Source of the DNA: Bacillota bacterium
GTDB lineage: Bacteria > Bacillota_A > Clostridia > Lachnospirales > Lachnospiraceae
NCBI GenBank assembly: GCA_023407175.1
Contig: JAEYMU010000030.1
Location: 124,001 to 188,000 of the forward strand
Direction: 5' to 3'
Length of the DNA: 64,000 bases
Shown here one piece after another: positions 17,524-26,939 of the stretch (position 1 is the stretch's first letter; each line of letters opens with the position of its first letter). A program made the translations under genes and the position numbers. The notes beneath the pieces were generated by a model. That model worked only from the letters and a program-made list of their open reading frames with translations. It was not told where the DNA came from and searched no databases.

Positions 17524-18375
17524 ATGAAAAACATTAAAATCGGAACCTGCGTCAGAGGGAATGAAATATTAACCGTATTACCCGAGGTAATAAACGCCGG
17601 GTTTGAAACAGTCCAGCTATATTTTAATGAAACTCTGAAGGGTGCGAATTTCGTGGAATTATCCAAAAGAACGGCAGAAATTATCGGAAGCAGTGACTTA
17701 AGAATATCCGGCATCGGCTTATATTGCAATCCGCTGCAGCAGGAGGAACAAAGAAAGGAGTTGGAATATTGCATTGACTATGCCCATTTGTTTGGTGCAG
17801 GACTGGTTGGTACCTTTGCGGGAGCTCTGGAGGGTGCAAGCGTTGAGGAGGCTTTGCCTAAATATAAAGAGATATTTGGTGAGCTCGCCAGAAGGGCCGA
17901 GGCAGGCAATGTTAAAATCGGTATCGAAAATTGTCCCATGTATGGCTTCTGGTACCGGAATACCTGCAATATCGGCTATTGTCCGAAGGCCTGGGAAATG
18001 ATGTTTGACGCGGTTAACAGTGATTTTATCGGACTGGAATGGGAGCCTTCCCACCAATTAGAGCAATTCATTGATCCAATGGAACAGCTTAAGGAATGGA
18101 TGCCTAAAATCGTACATATCCACGGGAAGGACGCAGTAATTGATTGGAAGTACATCCGAAAGTACGGTGCATGGTTTGGCTCGGATTATAGCTGCCACCG
18201 CTTTCCGGGCCTGGGAGACAGTGATTGGAAGCAGATTATAGCCCTTCTTAAGGAGGGCGGCTATGAAGGAGATATCGCAATCGAAGGCTTTCACGACCCT
18301 GTATACAATGGAGACCGGGAGATGGAAGGACAGATTATGGCACTGAATTACCTGAAAAGCTGCCAGGATGAATAA
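17524..18375 (+). CDS. Sugar phosphate isomerase/epimerase family protein (TIM barrel)
   Basis: A 283-residue protein of the AP-endonuclease-2-like TIM barrel family (PF01261). The barrel strands IKIGTCVRG, GFETVQLYF, RISGIGLY and VKIGIENCPM are visible. Candidate metal ligands are in IGIENC, LEWEPSHQ, IVHIHGKD and DIAIEGFHDP. These enzymes interconvert ketoses or process inositol-type sugars; the substrate here cannot be read from sequence. A GGGGG site lies 6 bases before the ATG. A Nudix gene follows 15 bp after the stop in the same transcript. Confidence 0.85.
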   Translation: MKNIKIGTCVRGNEILTVLPEVINAGFETVQLYFNETLKGANFVELSKRTAEIIGSSDLRISGIGLYCNPLQQEEQRKELEYCIDYAHLFGAGLVGTFAGALEGASVEEALPKYKEIFGELARRAEAGNVKIGIENCPMYGFWYRNTCNIGYCPKAWEMMFDAVNSDFIGLEWEPSHQLEQFIDPMEQLKEWMPKIVHIHGKDAVIDWKYIRKYGAWFGSDYSCHRFPGLGDSDWKQIIALLKEGGYEGDIAIEGFHDPVYNGDREMEGQIMALNYLKSCQDE

Positions 18376-18390
18376 GAAATGAGGTAAACT

Positions 18391-18837
18391 ATGCTGAACG
18401 TTGATTTTAACAATTATGTTGAGGACCATTTGCTAAAATTTGCTGTGATTGTTGCAAGACACGGCGGAAAATGGGTTTTCTGCAAGCACAGGCAGCGAAA
18501 TACCCTGGAATGTCCGGGCGGACACAGAGAACCCGGCGAGGATATCCTTACCGCCGCCAGGCGTGAGCTTTACGAAGAAACCGGAGCCCTGGATTATTCC
18601 ATTCGGGAAATCTGTGCATATTGCGTAAGTAATCAGAACGAAGCTGCAGACGGTACCGGTAAAACCTACGGGATGCTCTATTATGCCGATATCTCAAGCT
18701 TTGATAAGCTGCCGGAATCAGAAATCGAGCAGGTTGTGCTACTGCGCAACCTGCCTAACAATTGGACCTATCCTGAAATCCAGCCTATATTATTGGAGAA
18801 GGTAAACCACATCATTGCTGAAAACCCATTGCACTAA
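18391..18837 (+). CDS. Nudix hydrolase, YtkD/MutT-like
   Basis: A 148-residue cytosolic hydrolase with a perfect Nudix box at residues 44-66 (GHREPGEDILTAARRELYEE, then TGA). The start of the fold, VARHGGKWVFCKHRQRNTLE, resembles Bacillus YtkD, which cleans 8-oxo-dGTP. The substrate is inferred only. It is downstream of the sugar isomerase, spaced 15 bp with its own GAGG site. Transcription probably ends in the palindromic repeat that follows. Confidence 0.85.
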   Translation: MLNVDFNNYVEDHLLKFAVIVARHGGKWVFCKHRQRNTLECPGGHREPGEDILTAARRELYEETGALDYSIREICAYCVSNQNEAADGTGKTYGMLYYADISSFDKLPESEIEQVVLLRNLPNNWTYPEIQPILLEKVNHIIAENPLH

Positions 18838-18850
18838 TCTGAACGCTACC

Positions 18851-18906
18851 AGTACTGCCTTGCATAAATATCACTTAATTCAGCGATATTTATGCAAGGC
18901 AGTACT
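18851..18906. repeat. AGTACTG palindromic repeat, copy 1
   Basis: A perfect 22-bp inverted repeat with a 12-nt loop, beginning AGTACTGCCTTGCATAAAT and ending GGCAGTACT. It lies between convergent genes; its right end overlaps the stop codon of the histidine kinase (CAC-TAG-TACTG on the minus strand). There is no T-tract, so it is not a standard terminator. Two related copies lie at 21756 and 26940. Confidence 0.85.
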
Positions 18907-20302
18907 AGTGCTGTTCCTTCGGCAGGAGTACGGTAAATTTACTTCCCTCTCCGACACTGCTCTCGGCAAGTATCTTTCCGCCATGGGCCTCTACGATGGA
19001 TTTTGCAATGGTAAGGCCGATACCAGAGCCTCCGGTAGCACGATTACGTGACTTATCGGCACGGTAAAAGCGTTCAAAAATAAAGGGCAGCTCCTCCTGC
19101 GGTATGCCGATTCCATTGTCCTGTACATAAAAACCGGCTGCTTCCCTGGTTTCAAAGACTTCAAAGGCGATGCTTCCGCTCTCCTTGGAGTACTTGATTG
19201 CATTCGAAAGCAGGTTGACCATAACCTGCCGGATACGATCCTCGTCGGCAAGTACGAAAGCAGGACTTCCCTCCACCTTAAGCCCAAGCCCTTTCCTTGA
19301 GGCTTCCTTTTGCAAGCCCTGGGCTGTTCCTTCAGCAAGCCTTAATAAATCTATCCTTGATTTGTTAAGGCTTAGATTTTCACTTTCAATTTTAGCCAGC
19401 TTCTCAAGCTCGCTCACCAGCTTACCAATCCGGACCACCTCTTCATAGCAGCTGTCCAGACGCTCTCCATTAGCCTCCCACACCCCCTCCATCATTGCCT
19501 CCAGATAGGATTGGAGAATGGTAATCGGTGTACGAAGCTCATGGGCTACATCCTCCGTCAGCCGCTTTCTAAGCTTTTCCAGGGTTTCCAGCGAAGTTGC
19601 CAGATGATTGATGGATTCTACCAGCAGGTTCAGCTCCCTGGCACCGCCCTCTTCCTTAAGTCTTACCTCATAATTGCCGTCTGCAATCTGCTTTGTAGCC
19701 TCCACAGTCTTTAAGATCGGCTGGCTGATTCTTCGGGCCAGCACGGTACCTGTCACCGCCGATATAAACAGGGACACCAGACCGACTCCCAGCAAAATAA
19801 AATTCAGGGAATGCAGGAATCTAAAATCATTTTCATTTAGGAAGAAGGGGCCAAAATAGCTGATGCTTACGGAACCAATCTCTTTTCCATTAAGCATTAG
19901 GGGGTAGCTTGTTGATTGAAATTCCCCGTTAAGCTGGGGATATTGTATAGCCATCCTGCTTGATATTTCATCCATAATCTGGTTGCAAAGCTTCATATCA
20001 TGGGATTGCGCATCCCATAAGATATTATTCTCTGCATCATAAACCTTGATAATATAGCCCTCATACAGTGAGCTCATACCGATTGCATGGATGTAATCCA
20101 GATTCCACTGACCGGTAAAGGAGGTATATTGGTTGCTGATGCTTGTGGTTATAATCTGGGTCTTTAATTCCTGCTGCTCTGTTACATACTGTGTAAACTG
20201 TTTATTAATAAAATAATTGGAGAGTACACTGATAACCCCAATTGTAATCAGCACAATTACCAGAATGGAGAGAGCCAGCTGCTCCCTTAAGGTTTTCCTC
20301 AC
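18905..20302 (-). CDS. Sensor histidine kinase
   Basis: A 465-residue membrane kinase. Span 1 is near residues 10-30, an extracytoplasmic sensor runs to about 165, span 2 is 167-190, and HAMP follows (ARRISQPILKTVEAT). The H-box DVAHELRTPITIL carries the phospho-accepting His254. The N, G1, F and G2 boxes are intact (NLLSNAIKYS, DNGIGIP, FERFYRAD, GSGIGLTIAKSI). It starts with GTG directly after the response regulator stop. Its last codons overlap the palindromic repeat. Ligand unknown; position after copA and a lipoprotein suggests metal or envelope sensing. Confidence 0.93.
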   Translation of the reverse strand: MRKTLREQLALSILVIVLITIGVISVLSNYFINKQFTQYVTEQQELKTQIITTSISNQYTSFTGQWNLDYIHAIGMSSLYEGYIIKVYDAENNILWDAQSHDMKLCNQIMDEISSRMAIQYPQLNGEFQSTSYPLMLNGKEIGSVSISYFGPFFLNENDFRFLHSLNFILLGVGLVSLFISAVTGTVLARRISQPILKTVEATKQIADGNYEVRLKEEGGARELNLLVESINHLATSLETLEKLRKRLTEDVAHELRTPITILQSYLEAMMEGVWEANGERLDSCYEEVVRIGKLVSELEKLAKIESENLSLNKSRIDLLRLAEGTAQGLQKEASRKGLGLKVEGSPAFVLADEDRIRQVMVNLLSNAIKYSKESGSIAFEVFETREAAGFYVQDNGIGIPQEELPFIFERFYRADKSRNRATGGSGIGLTIAKSIVEAHGGKILAESSVGEGSKFTVLLPKEQH

Positions 20303-21004
20303 CTAATCACCCCCGAATTTATAACCGACCCCGTGAATTGTTTTTACGTAAACCGGGTTTTTGGGATCGGTTTCAATTTTCTGGCGCAAATTCTTGATAT
20401 GACTGTCAATTGTTCTGTCATAGCCCTCGAATTCATCCCCAAAGGCAGAGGCAATTAATTCATCCCTGGTGAATACCTTATTCGGATATTTGATCAGGGT
20501 AGTAAGCAGCTTATATTCGTTTGGAGTCAGCTTTACCTCTTCCTGCTTTTTTTGGACACTGCGGCTCTCGAAATTCACGATCAAATCCCCTTCCAGGTAA
20601 GAACAGATCGTAAGAAATGCTCCAGGGTCCTCCGAGGCTCTCCGCAGGACAGCCTCTATTCTTGCAAGGAGCGTCTTTAAGCTGAAGGGCTTTGTAATAT
20701 AATCATCTGCCCCAATTCCAAGCCCCTGGAGCAGATCTGCCTCATCGGACTTGGCTGTCAGCATAATAATAGGAACCTTGGACTTTCTTCGAAGGATGCG
20801 GCAAACCTCTTCCCCTGATAATAGGGGAAGCATAAGATCGAGTAAAACCAGAGCGATATTCTCCCGCTCAAACAGCTCGATTGCCTTTTTTCCGTCTTCT
20901 GCGGGTATCACCTGAAAGCCCTTGCTTTCCAGAAAGGACTTTACCACCAGCATTATCTTCTCCTCATCCTCGACTACCAATATCCTTTTCACTCCGGTAT
21001 TCAT
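20303..21004 (-). CDS. OmpR-family response regulator
   Basis: A 233-residue regulator with a receiver domain (ILVVEDEEK, phospho-acceptor Asp56 in LVLLDLMLPLLSG, TAKS, ITKPFS) and a C-terminal winged helix (KLTPNEYKLLTTLIKYPN, RTIDSHIKNLRQKI, IHGVGYKF). I start at MNTGVKRIL: GGAG lies six bases upstream inside an ATGGAG. It is 30 bp after the lipoprotein gene and abuts the kinase gene, so the three form one unit that may also read through from copA. Confidence 0.94.
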   Translation of the reverse strand: MNTGVKRILVVEDEEKIMLVVKSFLESKGFQVIPAEDGKKAIELFERENIALVLLDLMLPLLSGEEVCRILRRKSKVPIIMLTAKSDEADLLQGLGIGADDYITKPFSLKTLLARIEAVLRRASEDPGAFLTICSYLEGDLIVNFESRSVQKKQEEVKLTPNEYKLLTTLIKYPNKVFTRDELIASAFGDEFEGYDRTIDSHIKNLRQKIETDPKNPVYVKTIHGVGYKFGGD

Positions 21005-21034
21005 TCTAATCTCCATTTTTGTCTATAATCAAAA

Positions 21035-21715
21035 TCAGTTTTTGCCGTCCAGATCAAAGGGCTTTAGCAGCTTATCAACCTGTATTTTCTTACCCTTGGA
21101 ATCCATGGTTGTAACCTTGGCAAATGCCCAGCCCTCCAGCTTATCCGTATCCACTCCGGCATTTAGGAAAACCTCCGGATTTAATACGAATACAATATCC
21201 TTATCATTTTTTGTCATATCCTTGGCCCACTCAAACATATTACCTCCGGACAGATCAATTCCGAAATGGTCCAGGGTGGCATGATATTTCAGGTTACCCC
21301 GGTACAGCTTAACCATCTGCTGGTAAGTTTTGATTGGAGTACCCCCACCCTCATAGGTCAGAATATCATCTCCCAGATTAATGCCAACAACAATCTTGTC
21401 TCCGGTATACATTCCCTCCGGCAACTTGCTTGTATCAAGTCCTGCGTCAAGGAAGGGAGCTGCATCCGTTTCCAGTATTATATCTTCCGAGGTTTTACTG
21501 TAATCACTGCTTATAATCAACCTTGTGGTTTTATCCGGTGCCTCCAGCGACCAGCCGTCAAAATCAGCAGCCTCTGTTACTAAATCCCCCTCCGCATTCA
21601 AAACTGCCTCGAAGGAGGTCACGGACCGGTCACCGATTACATCCAGGCCGCCACAGGCGGTAAGGCCGGTTACAGCCAGACCCAGTATTGCTACCATCAA
21701 TAATTTTTTCTTCAT
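21035..21715 (-). CDS. Lipoprotein of unknown function with an internal duplication
   Basis: A 226-residue exported lipoprotein: basic start MKKKLL, hydrophobic core, lipobox LTAC with the lipidated Cys21. Two similar halves can be seen: one around APFLDAGLDTSKLPE, the other around EVFLNAGVDTDKLEGW. Each is followed by a beta segment with V-x-V and a K-rich end. No family recognised. It may present a sensory or metal-binding surface to the kinase encoded two genes downstream. GGAG lies 7 bases before the ATG. The repeat at 21756 lies between it and copA. Confidence 0.75.
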   Translation of the reverse strand: MKKKLLMVAILGLAVTGLTACGGLDVIGDRSVTSFEAVLNAEGDLVTEAADFDGWSLEAPDKTTRLIISSDYSKTSEDIILETDAAPFLDAGLDTSKLPEGMYTGDKIVVGINLGDDILTYEGGGTPIKTYQQMVKLYRGNLKYHATLDHFGIDLSGGNMFEWAKDMTKNDKDIVFVLNPEVFLNAGVDTDKLEGWAFAKVTTMDSKGKKIQVDKLLKPFDLDGKN

Positions 21716-21755
21716 ATATAGTCTCCATTCTGCCTTTCATAACATCTCAGCCTAT

Positions 21756-21794
21756 AGTACTGCCTTGTGTAAATAACACTTACAGGACAGTACT
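21756..21794. repeat. AGTACTG palindromic repeat, copy 2
   Basis: A shorter member of the family: AGTACTG and CAGTACT ends around CCTTGTGTAAATAACACTTA. Like copy 1, its right end overlaps a stop codon (copA) with the same CAC-TAG-TACTG context. Confidence 0.8.
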
Positions 21795-24255
21795 AGTGAT
21801 ATGCCTTAAAACGCTTTAAGCGCAGTGCATTGGTTACTACTGATACGGAACTAAAGGCCATTGCGGCAGCCGCAAAAATAGGATTCAGCAACGGTCCGCC
21901 AAACAGATGCAGGATACCTGCCGCAATCGGAATTCCGGCCACATTATAACCAAAAGCCCAAAATAAATTCTGCTTGATATTACGGATGGTACTTTTACTT
22001 AAGTTTATCGCCGTCGGAACATCCATCAGATCACTCTTCATCAGGACAATATCAGCGGATTCTATTGCCACATCGGTTCCGGAGCCAATCGCTATCCCGA
22101 TATCAGCCTGCACAAGAGCCGGTGCATCATTAATTCCGTCTCCTACCATGCACACCTTCCGGCCCTCTGCCTGGAGCTTCTTTACCTCACCAGCCTTATC
22201 CTGGGGCAAAACCTCCGCAAGTATCCGGTCAATACCAACCTGCCTTGCGATAGCCTCTGCTGTCCCCCGGTTGTCTCCGGTAATCATTGCAACCTCAATT
22301 CCCATGGACTGGAGCCTCTCAATTGCTTTGGCACTGCTTTCCTTCACCACATCAGCCACCGCGATAATTCCGGCAAGCCGGTTCTCCACTGCAACATACA
22401 TGGGAGTCTTGCCTTCCTTCGCAAGCTGCTCTGATTTCTCCTTCAATCCGGCCAACTCAATTTCCTTATGCTCCATCAGCTTCTTATTGCCGATTGATAC
22501 CCTTTGCCCTTCAATTACTACCTCGATTCCATGACCGGGAATTGCCTCAAACTCCTCAACCTTCATAAGCTCCAGCTTCTCTGCCTGAGCTCCTCTGACA
22601 ATTGCCTCACCCAGCGGATGCTCCGAGCCCTTTTCAGCAGACGCGGCAAGCTGTAACAGATACTCCCTGCTTACATCCTGGTTCGTTATAACATCGGTTA
22701 CCTCCGGCTTTCCTTCGGTAATCGTACCTGTCTTATCAAATACAATGGTGTTGATTTTATGTGTCGTCTCCAGGGCTTCACCGCCCTTAATCAAAATACC
22801 GTTCTCCGCGCCCTTGCCCGTTCCCACCATAATCGCCGTAGGTGTGGCAAGACCCAATGCGCAGGGGCAGGCAATGACGATAACAGAGATAAATATGGTC
22901 AGCGCAAAGGCCAGCGACTGTCCGCTGATAAACCAGGCCAGAAAAGCCAGCAAGGCGATCGAGCATACTACAGGTACAAAATACCCGGATACAATGTCCG
23001 CCATCTGGGCAATCGGAGCCTTGGAGCCCTGGGCATCCTCCACCAGCTTTATAATCTGGGCCAAAGCCGTATCACTGCCTACCTTTGTTGCTTTGAATTT
23101 AATCAATCCGTTCTTATTAATGCTGGCAGCATAAACCTTATCTCCGGCCTTTTTATCCACAGGCATACTCTCACCGGTCAGCATTGCTTCATCCACAGAG
23201 GTACTGCCCTCTGTCACAATACCATCCACCGGGATTTTCTCACCGGGCTTAACCAGTACGATCTGCTCAAGCTCCACTTCATCGATCGGAATCTCAAGCT
23301 CTCTGCCATCCTCCAGCACAGTCGCAGTCTTTGGAGCCAGCCCCATCAGCTTCTTGATTGCCTCCGAGGTCTTTCCCTTAGAAACTGCCTCCAGTGATTT
23401 TCCAAGCAGGATTAATGCAATGATGACACCCGCCGTCTCATAATAAAGGCTTTCTACTGCGATAAAGTCTCCATTTACAATCCGAACTGTATTATAAATA
23501 CTGAACAGGATAGCGGCAGAGGTTCCGATTGCCACCAGCGAATCCATATTGGGGCTTCTTTGCAGGAGAGCCTTAAAGCCTATGGTGTAGAACTTATAGC
23601 CTGCAATAATAATCGGTGTAACCAGGGATATCTGCAGCAGCGCATATCTTAAAGGAAACTGCATCGGACTTAATGCTTCCGGTATCGGAAAGGGCCACCA
23701 GGACACCATGGGTGCCATGGCAAAGTATAGTAACGGAATTCCGAATACGGTAGCTATGATAAATTTCGTCCATAGGGTTTTTATTTCCTTTTCCTTACGC
23801 AGCTTATCCTCATCAATCGTATTTTTATCTATCTCCAGGGCCTGATATCCTGTCTTTACAATACAGTCCTTAATCAAAGCCAGCTTAATCGTATGGGGGT
23901 CGTATTCTACACTGGCCTTCTCCGTAGCCAAATTAACGGATACCTTAGCCACCCCTTCTAATTTGGCGATCGCCTTTTCCACCCGCTGTGCACAAGCCGC
24001 GCAGGTCATGCCTCCAATCGGAATGGTTACTGAGTTAAGCTTTTTATCGAGGGTGACACCATAGCCGGCCTCTTCTACCGCTTCCTTAATAGCCGGCAGG
24101 ACAACCTGCTGCTCGTCAAATTCCACCGTTAGCTTCTCTGTTGCGAAATTTACATTGGCCTCAACCACACCTTCCAGCTTCGCAACCGCTTTCTGAACCC
24201 GCTGCGCGCAAGCCGCACAGCTCATACCACTGATTTTCACTGTTTCTTTATTCAT
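21793..24255 (-). CDS. copA: Copper-translocating P-type ATPase
   Basis: Exports Cu(I) across the cytoplasmic membrane. Two HMA metal-binding domains come first (GMSCAAC with Cys13/Cys16 and GMTCAAC with Cys85/Cys88). Then come the membrane domain, the CPC motif IACPCALGLATP, the phosphorylation site DKTGTITEGKP, HP-locus SEHPLGEAI and hinge MVGDGINDAPAL. Total 820 residues, full length. The start MNKETVK has GGAGG six bases upstream; an earlier in-frame GTG does not. It follows DUF2318 and HMA-DsbD_2 genes that also look copper-related, and precedes a two-component system. Confidence 0.95.
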   Translation of the reverse strand: MNKETVKISGMSCAACAQRVQKAVAKLEGVVEANVNFATEKLTVEFDEQQVVLPAIKEAVEEAGYGVTLDKKLNSVTIPIGGMTCAACAQRVEKAIAKLEGVAKVSVNLATEKASVEYDPHTIKLALIKDCIVKTGYQALEIDKNTIDEDKLRKEKEIKTLWTKFIIATVFGIPLLYFAMAPMVSWWPFPIPEALSPMQFPLRYALLQISLVTPIIIAGYKFYTIGFKALLQRSPNMDSLVAIGTSAAILFSIYNTVRIVNGDFIAVESLYYETAGVIIALILLGKSLEAVSKGKTSEAIKKLMGLAPKTATVLEDGRELEIPIDEVELEQIVLVKPGEKIPVDGIVTEGSTSVDEAMLTGESMPVDKKAGDKVYAASINKNGLIKFKATKVGSDTALAQIIKLVEDAQGSKAPIAQMADIVSGYFVPVVCSIALLAFLAWFISGQSLAFALTIFISVIVIACPCALGLATPTAIMVGTGKGAENGILIKGGEALETTHKINTIVFDKTGTITEGKPEVTDVITNQDVSREYLLQLAASAEKGSEHPLGEAIVRGAQAEKLELMKVEEFEAIPGHGIEVVIEGQRVSIGNKKLMEHKEIELAGLKEKSEQLAKEGKTPMYVAVENRLAGIIAVADVVKESSAKAIERLQSMGIEVAMITGDNRGTAEAIARQVGIDRILAEVLPQDKAGEVKKLQAEGRKVCMVGDGINDAPALVQADIGIAIGSGTDVAIESADIVLMKSDLMDVPTAINLSKSTIRNIKQNLFWAFGYNVAGIPIAAGILHLFGGPLLNPIFAAAAMAFSSVSVVTNALRLKRFKAYH

Positions 24256-24314
24256 AAAAATCCTCCATTTTGTCACAAACCCGTGAATTTAGGCGTCAGT
24301 ACAAATTTTCATAT

Positions 24315-24830
24315 CTATTTCCAATTTTCGAAGATTTGTGCCGCCTGTACCAGCACATCCTTTGAAATTGTAATCGTGTCATCCGTTACTGTTTTATATT
24401 CATCCGTGATCGGAACGGGATTACAGCCTCCCTTGGTTACTTCCACATCATCCATGCTAAAGGAATTACCGCAGTTCTGGCATACCAGCTTACCATTCTC
24501 ATACTCATAATAGCCCTTACCGGAGCTATAGCAGACCTGGCAGGTATTGAAGACAGTCCTGATGGTACCGTCCGAGGCCTTCACTGCAATTACCTCCATA
24601 TCGGTACCATTAATTTTCGCCGGATAAAAGGAGGGTTTTTCTGTAACCTCACTTACCGGAATGACGATATCACTATCCGTTACTGCGGCGGCCTCCAAAT
24701 CAGAGGCTCCGCTGCTGCCTGTCTTGCCGGGCAGCTTTACTATTAAGGCTATGATTATTAATGTTAACGCAGCAACCCCAATGATTGCAAGTTTTTTTAA
24801 GTCTGTCTTATTACTCTTGTTGTTTCCCAT
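24315..24830 (-). CDS. DUF2318-domain membrane-anchored protein
   Basis: A 171-residue protein with one N-terminal span (about residues 13-32) and an external domain. The cysteine pattern CQVCYSSGKGYY, LVCQNCGNSF, GGCNP matches DUF2318 (PF10080), a predicted metal or Fe-S binding domain. In other bacteria it occurs with iron or copper transport proteins. Here it sits between the HMA-DsbD_2 fusion and copA, pointing to metal handling at the outer membrane face. The metal itself is inferred. Confidence 0.8.
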   Translation of the reverse strand: MGNNKSNKTDLKKLAIIGVAALTLIIIALIVKLPGKTGSSGASDLEAAAVTDSDIVIPVSEVTEKPSFYPAKINGTDMEVIAVKASDGTIRTVFNTCQVCYSSGKGYYEYENGKLVCQNCGNSFSMDDVEVTKGGCNPVPITDEYKTVTDDTITISKDVLVQAAQIFENWK

Positions 24831-24909
24831 GATTATGTTCTCCTATTTTTAACTGAAATAATTGATTAATAAAGTCAATTTCGCAGACACTTGTATTTCT
24901 ATAGACGGC

Positions 24910-26895
24910 CTAATCATTAGAAATTGACTTTGAGGCCGGGTCAAAATCTGTTATTTCCTTTTGAATCGCGTCCTTATCGATTTGGCTGATGTCCTCAACA
25001 ACCTTGACATACCCGACATAGGAACCATCTGCGGTAAAAAAATCAAAATCCTGATTCGGAACAAAGGAAATTGGATTTTCCCCTTCCTCCATGGTAAGCT
25101 GTGCCTGATAGTACGGGAAGATTAAGTCAGCCCTGGGACTATCCGCTCCATTGATGACCCATTTCGTTTCAACTCCCCTTTGCACTACAACAACCGCAGG
25201 AGAAAATCCATTTTTATCATAGGTAATCTCTACATACTGAAGATCATCCTCTATCTTAGCAACTGTCAGTGTATCTGCTTTCACCCGTTTGCCCTCCAGA
25301 GTACTATAATCAAAGCTTATGCTGCTTCCGCTGCCGGTGTCCCCTCCGCAACAGCCTCCCGCTGCTGTATCAGAGCTGTCCGAGGAGGTTGAAGAACCGG
25401 TGTCAGACGAGCTGTCAGAACTACTCGCCGTACCTGCGCTGCTGCTGCAGCAGGAGCCAGAGCTCTGGGAAGAGTCATCCACAATCTGGCTGCTGTCGAC
25501 ATTACTCAAATCATCTACGACAACGATCTTGCTTCGAATCATACCCATCCAGCAGCTATAAGATACCGTGCCGCTTTCTTCCGGTGTAAACTTGATTACA
25601 TTATCTCCTGTGCTTAGCGACTTCTCAATACCGTATTTCTGAATGATGATACGGTTGTTGCAGCCATTCAGATCACCATCCTCTGCCTGTATGGTCCAGA
25701 TTACCGGCAATCCCTTCTGCACCACAATAGACTCGTATTTTCCGGAGGATATCCCTGTGGTTACCGTCTGGACTCCATCCTCTATCGTTGCAACGGCTGA
25801 GGTTTTCACCGTCCCTGCCTGGGATGTCAGGGTTGGCAGATTAAAGCCCGACAGGCTTATTCCGTTATTGAACATAAAGATACCCAGAACTACTACCAGG
25901 ACTGCACTGACTGTCATCATCCTTTCGGTAAACTTTTTATGAAAGAAGGTGCTTACTGCACCAAAGGCAAAAAGGAGCGGTACAGTACCAATACTGAAAA
26001 TAAGCATGGACAAAGCCCCCTTCAGAGGACTGCCTGTAGATAAGGCATACAGCTGCATTGCCTGCAAGGGGCCACAGGGCATCAGACCGTTCAAGAGACC
26101 GATATAAAAGGGACCGCGGCCTCCTCTCTGGGCATTTATTTTCTTTGCAAACTGCTTTGGCATTCTTGGGTTAAATCTGCGAAGTCCTGGGAAGATTCCA
26201 AGCATATTAATACCCATGATTACCATGAATACACCTGCCAGTATCTGAACAATTCCCTTCATCGTGCCTGTGAAGCTGACAGCAGAGCCGATTGCACCGA
26301 CAATTCCACCGATCAGGGTATAGGAAAGAACTCTTCCCAGATTATAAAGCAGGCTGGGCTTCAGCACATACAGTCTGCGTTCGCTGGGGGCAGCGCCCTC
26401 TGTGGGTATGCTTTGTGACAGACAGATTCCCCCGCACATGGCAACACAGTGGATTGAGGTCATCAATCCAACGAGAAAAAGCATTCCATATCCCATGCCT
26501 TCCGCAGCAAGCGGGAAATCATAGAAGATATGAAGCAGATTGAATCTCCAGGCAATGATATATGCCGTAAATAAAATGATAGCCACTCCTACAATATTAC
26601 TGTAATCCCGGCTGCCTTTGGACTCCCGGCCCAAAGCTCCTGTTTTATCCGCATTCTTATTTCCGTATTCTACCGGCTCCAAGCCTTCTCTTTTCACAAG
26701 GTAATCGATACCCTCCAGTACCGCTATTATTTGTTCGAGTCCGATGGTATTTTCATCAAAGGTCACAGTAACGCTACCTGATACATAGCTTGCAGTAACG
26801 TCCGTAATCCCCTTCTGCTTTTGCAGCTCCTGTTCAATCCGGCTTTCACAGTGGGCACAGGTCATATTTTCGATATATAATGTTTTCTTTTTCAT
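24910..26895 (-). CDS. HMA - DsbD_2-like membrane - cupredoxin-like fusion protein
   Basis: A 661-residue multidomain protein, probably copper transfer. It begins with an HMA domain (ENMTCAHCESRIEQEL, Cys13/Cys16). A six-or-so span DsbD_2/SafE-type domain follows (LVGLMTSIHCVAMCGGICLS, LLNGLMPCGPLQAMQLY). Outside are two cupredoxin-like beta domains; the first ends YSCWMGM with Cys and Met that could bind copper. A Ser/Cys-rich linker with CC pairs joins them. The ATG lies 13 bases after GGAGG, which is long; a TTG four codons upstream is too close, so the start is uncertain. First gene of the copper block. Confidence 0.8.
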   Translation of the reverse strand: MKKKTLYIENMTCAHCESRIEQELQKQKGITDVTASYVSGSVTVTFDENTIGLEQIIAVLEGIDYLVKREGLEPVEYGNKNADKTGALGRESKGSRDYSNIVGVAIILFTAYIIAWRFNLLHIFYDFPLAAEGMGYGMLFLVGLMTSIHCVAMCGGICLSQSIPTEGAAPSERRLYVLKPSLLYNLGRVLSYTLIGGIVGAIGSAVSFTGTMKGIVQILAGVFMVIMGINMLGIFPGLRRFNPRMPKQFAKKINAQRGGRGPFYIGLLNGLMPCGPLQAMQLYALSTGSPLKGALSMLIFSIGTVPLLFAFGAVSTFFHKKFTERMMTVSAVLVVVLGIFMFNNGISLSGFNLPTLTSQAGTVKTSAVATIEDGVQTVTTGISSGKYESIVVQKGLPVIWTIQAEDGDLNGCNNRIIIQKYGIEKSLSTGDNVIKFTPEESGTVSYSCWMGMIRSKIVVVDDLSNVDSSQIVDDSSQSSGSCCSSSAGTASSSDSSSDTGSSTSSDSSDTAAGGCCGGDTGSGSSISFDYSTLEGKRVKADTLTVAKIEDDLQYVEITYDKNGFSPAVVVVQRGVETKWVINGADSPRADLIFPYYQAQLTMEEGENPISFVPNQDFDFFTADGSYVGYVKVVEDISQIDKDAIQKEITDFDPASKSISND

Positions 26896-26939
26896 ATTGG
26901 AAAACAATCCTCCTGTACATATTTATTTACCAGTACATC

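Noticed and set aside
22759..23397. Plus-strand frame of 212 codons opposite copA
   Set aside because: It runs antisense through the conserved CPC and HMA-linked domains of copA. It is Arg/His-rich, as expected from a shadow frame.
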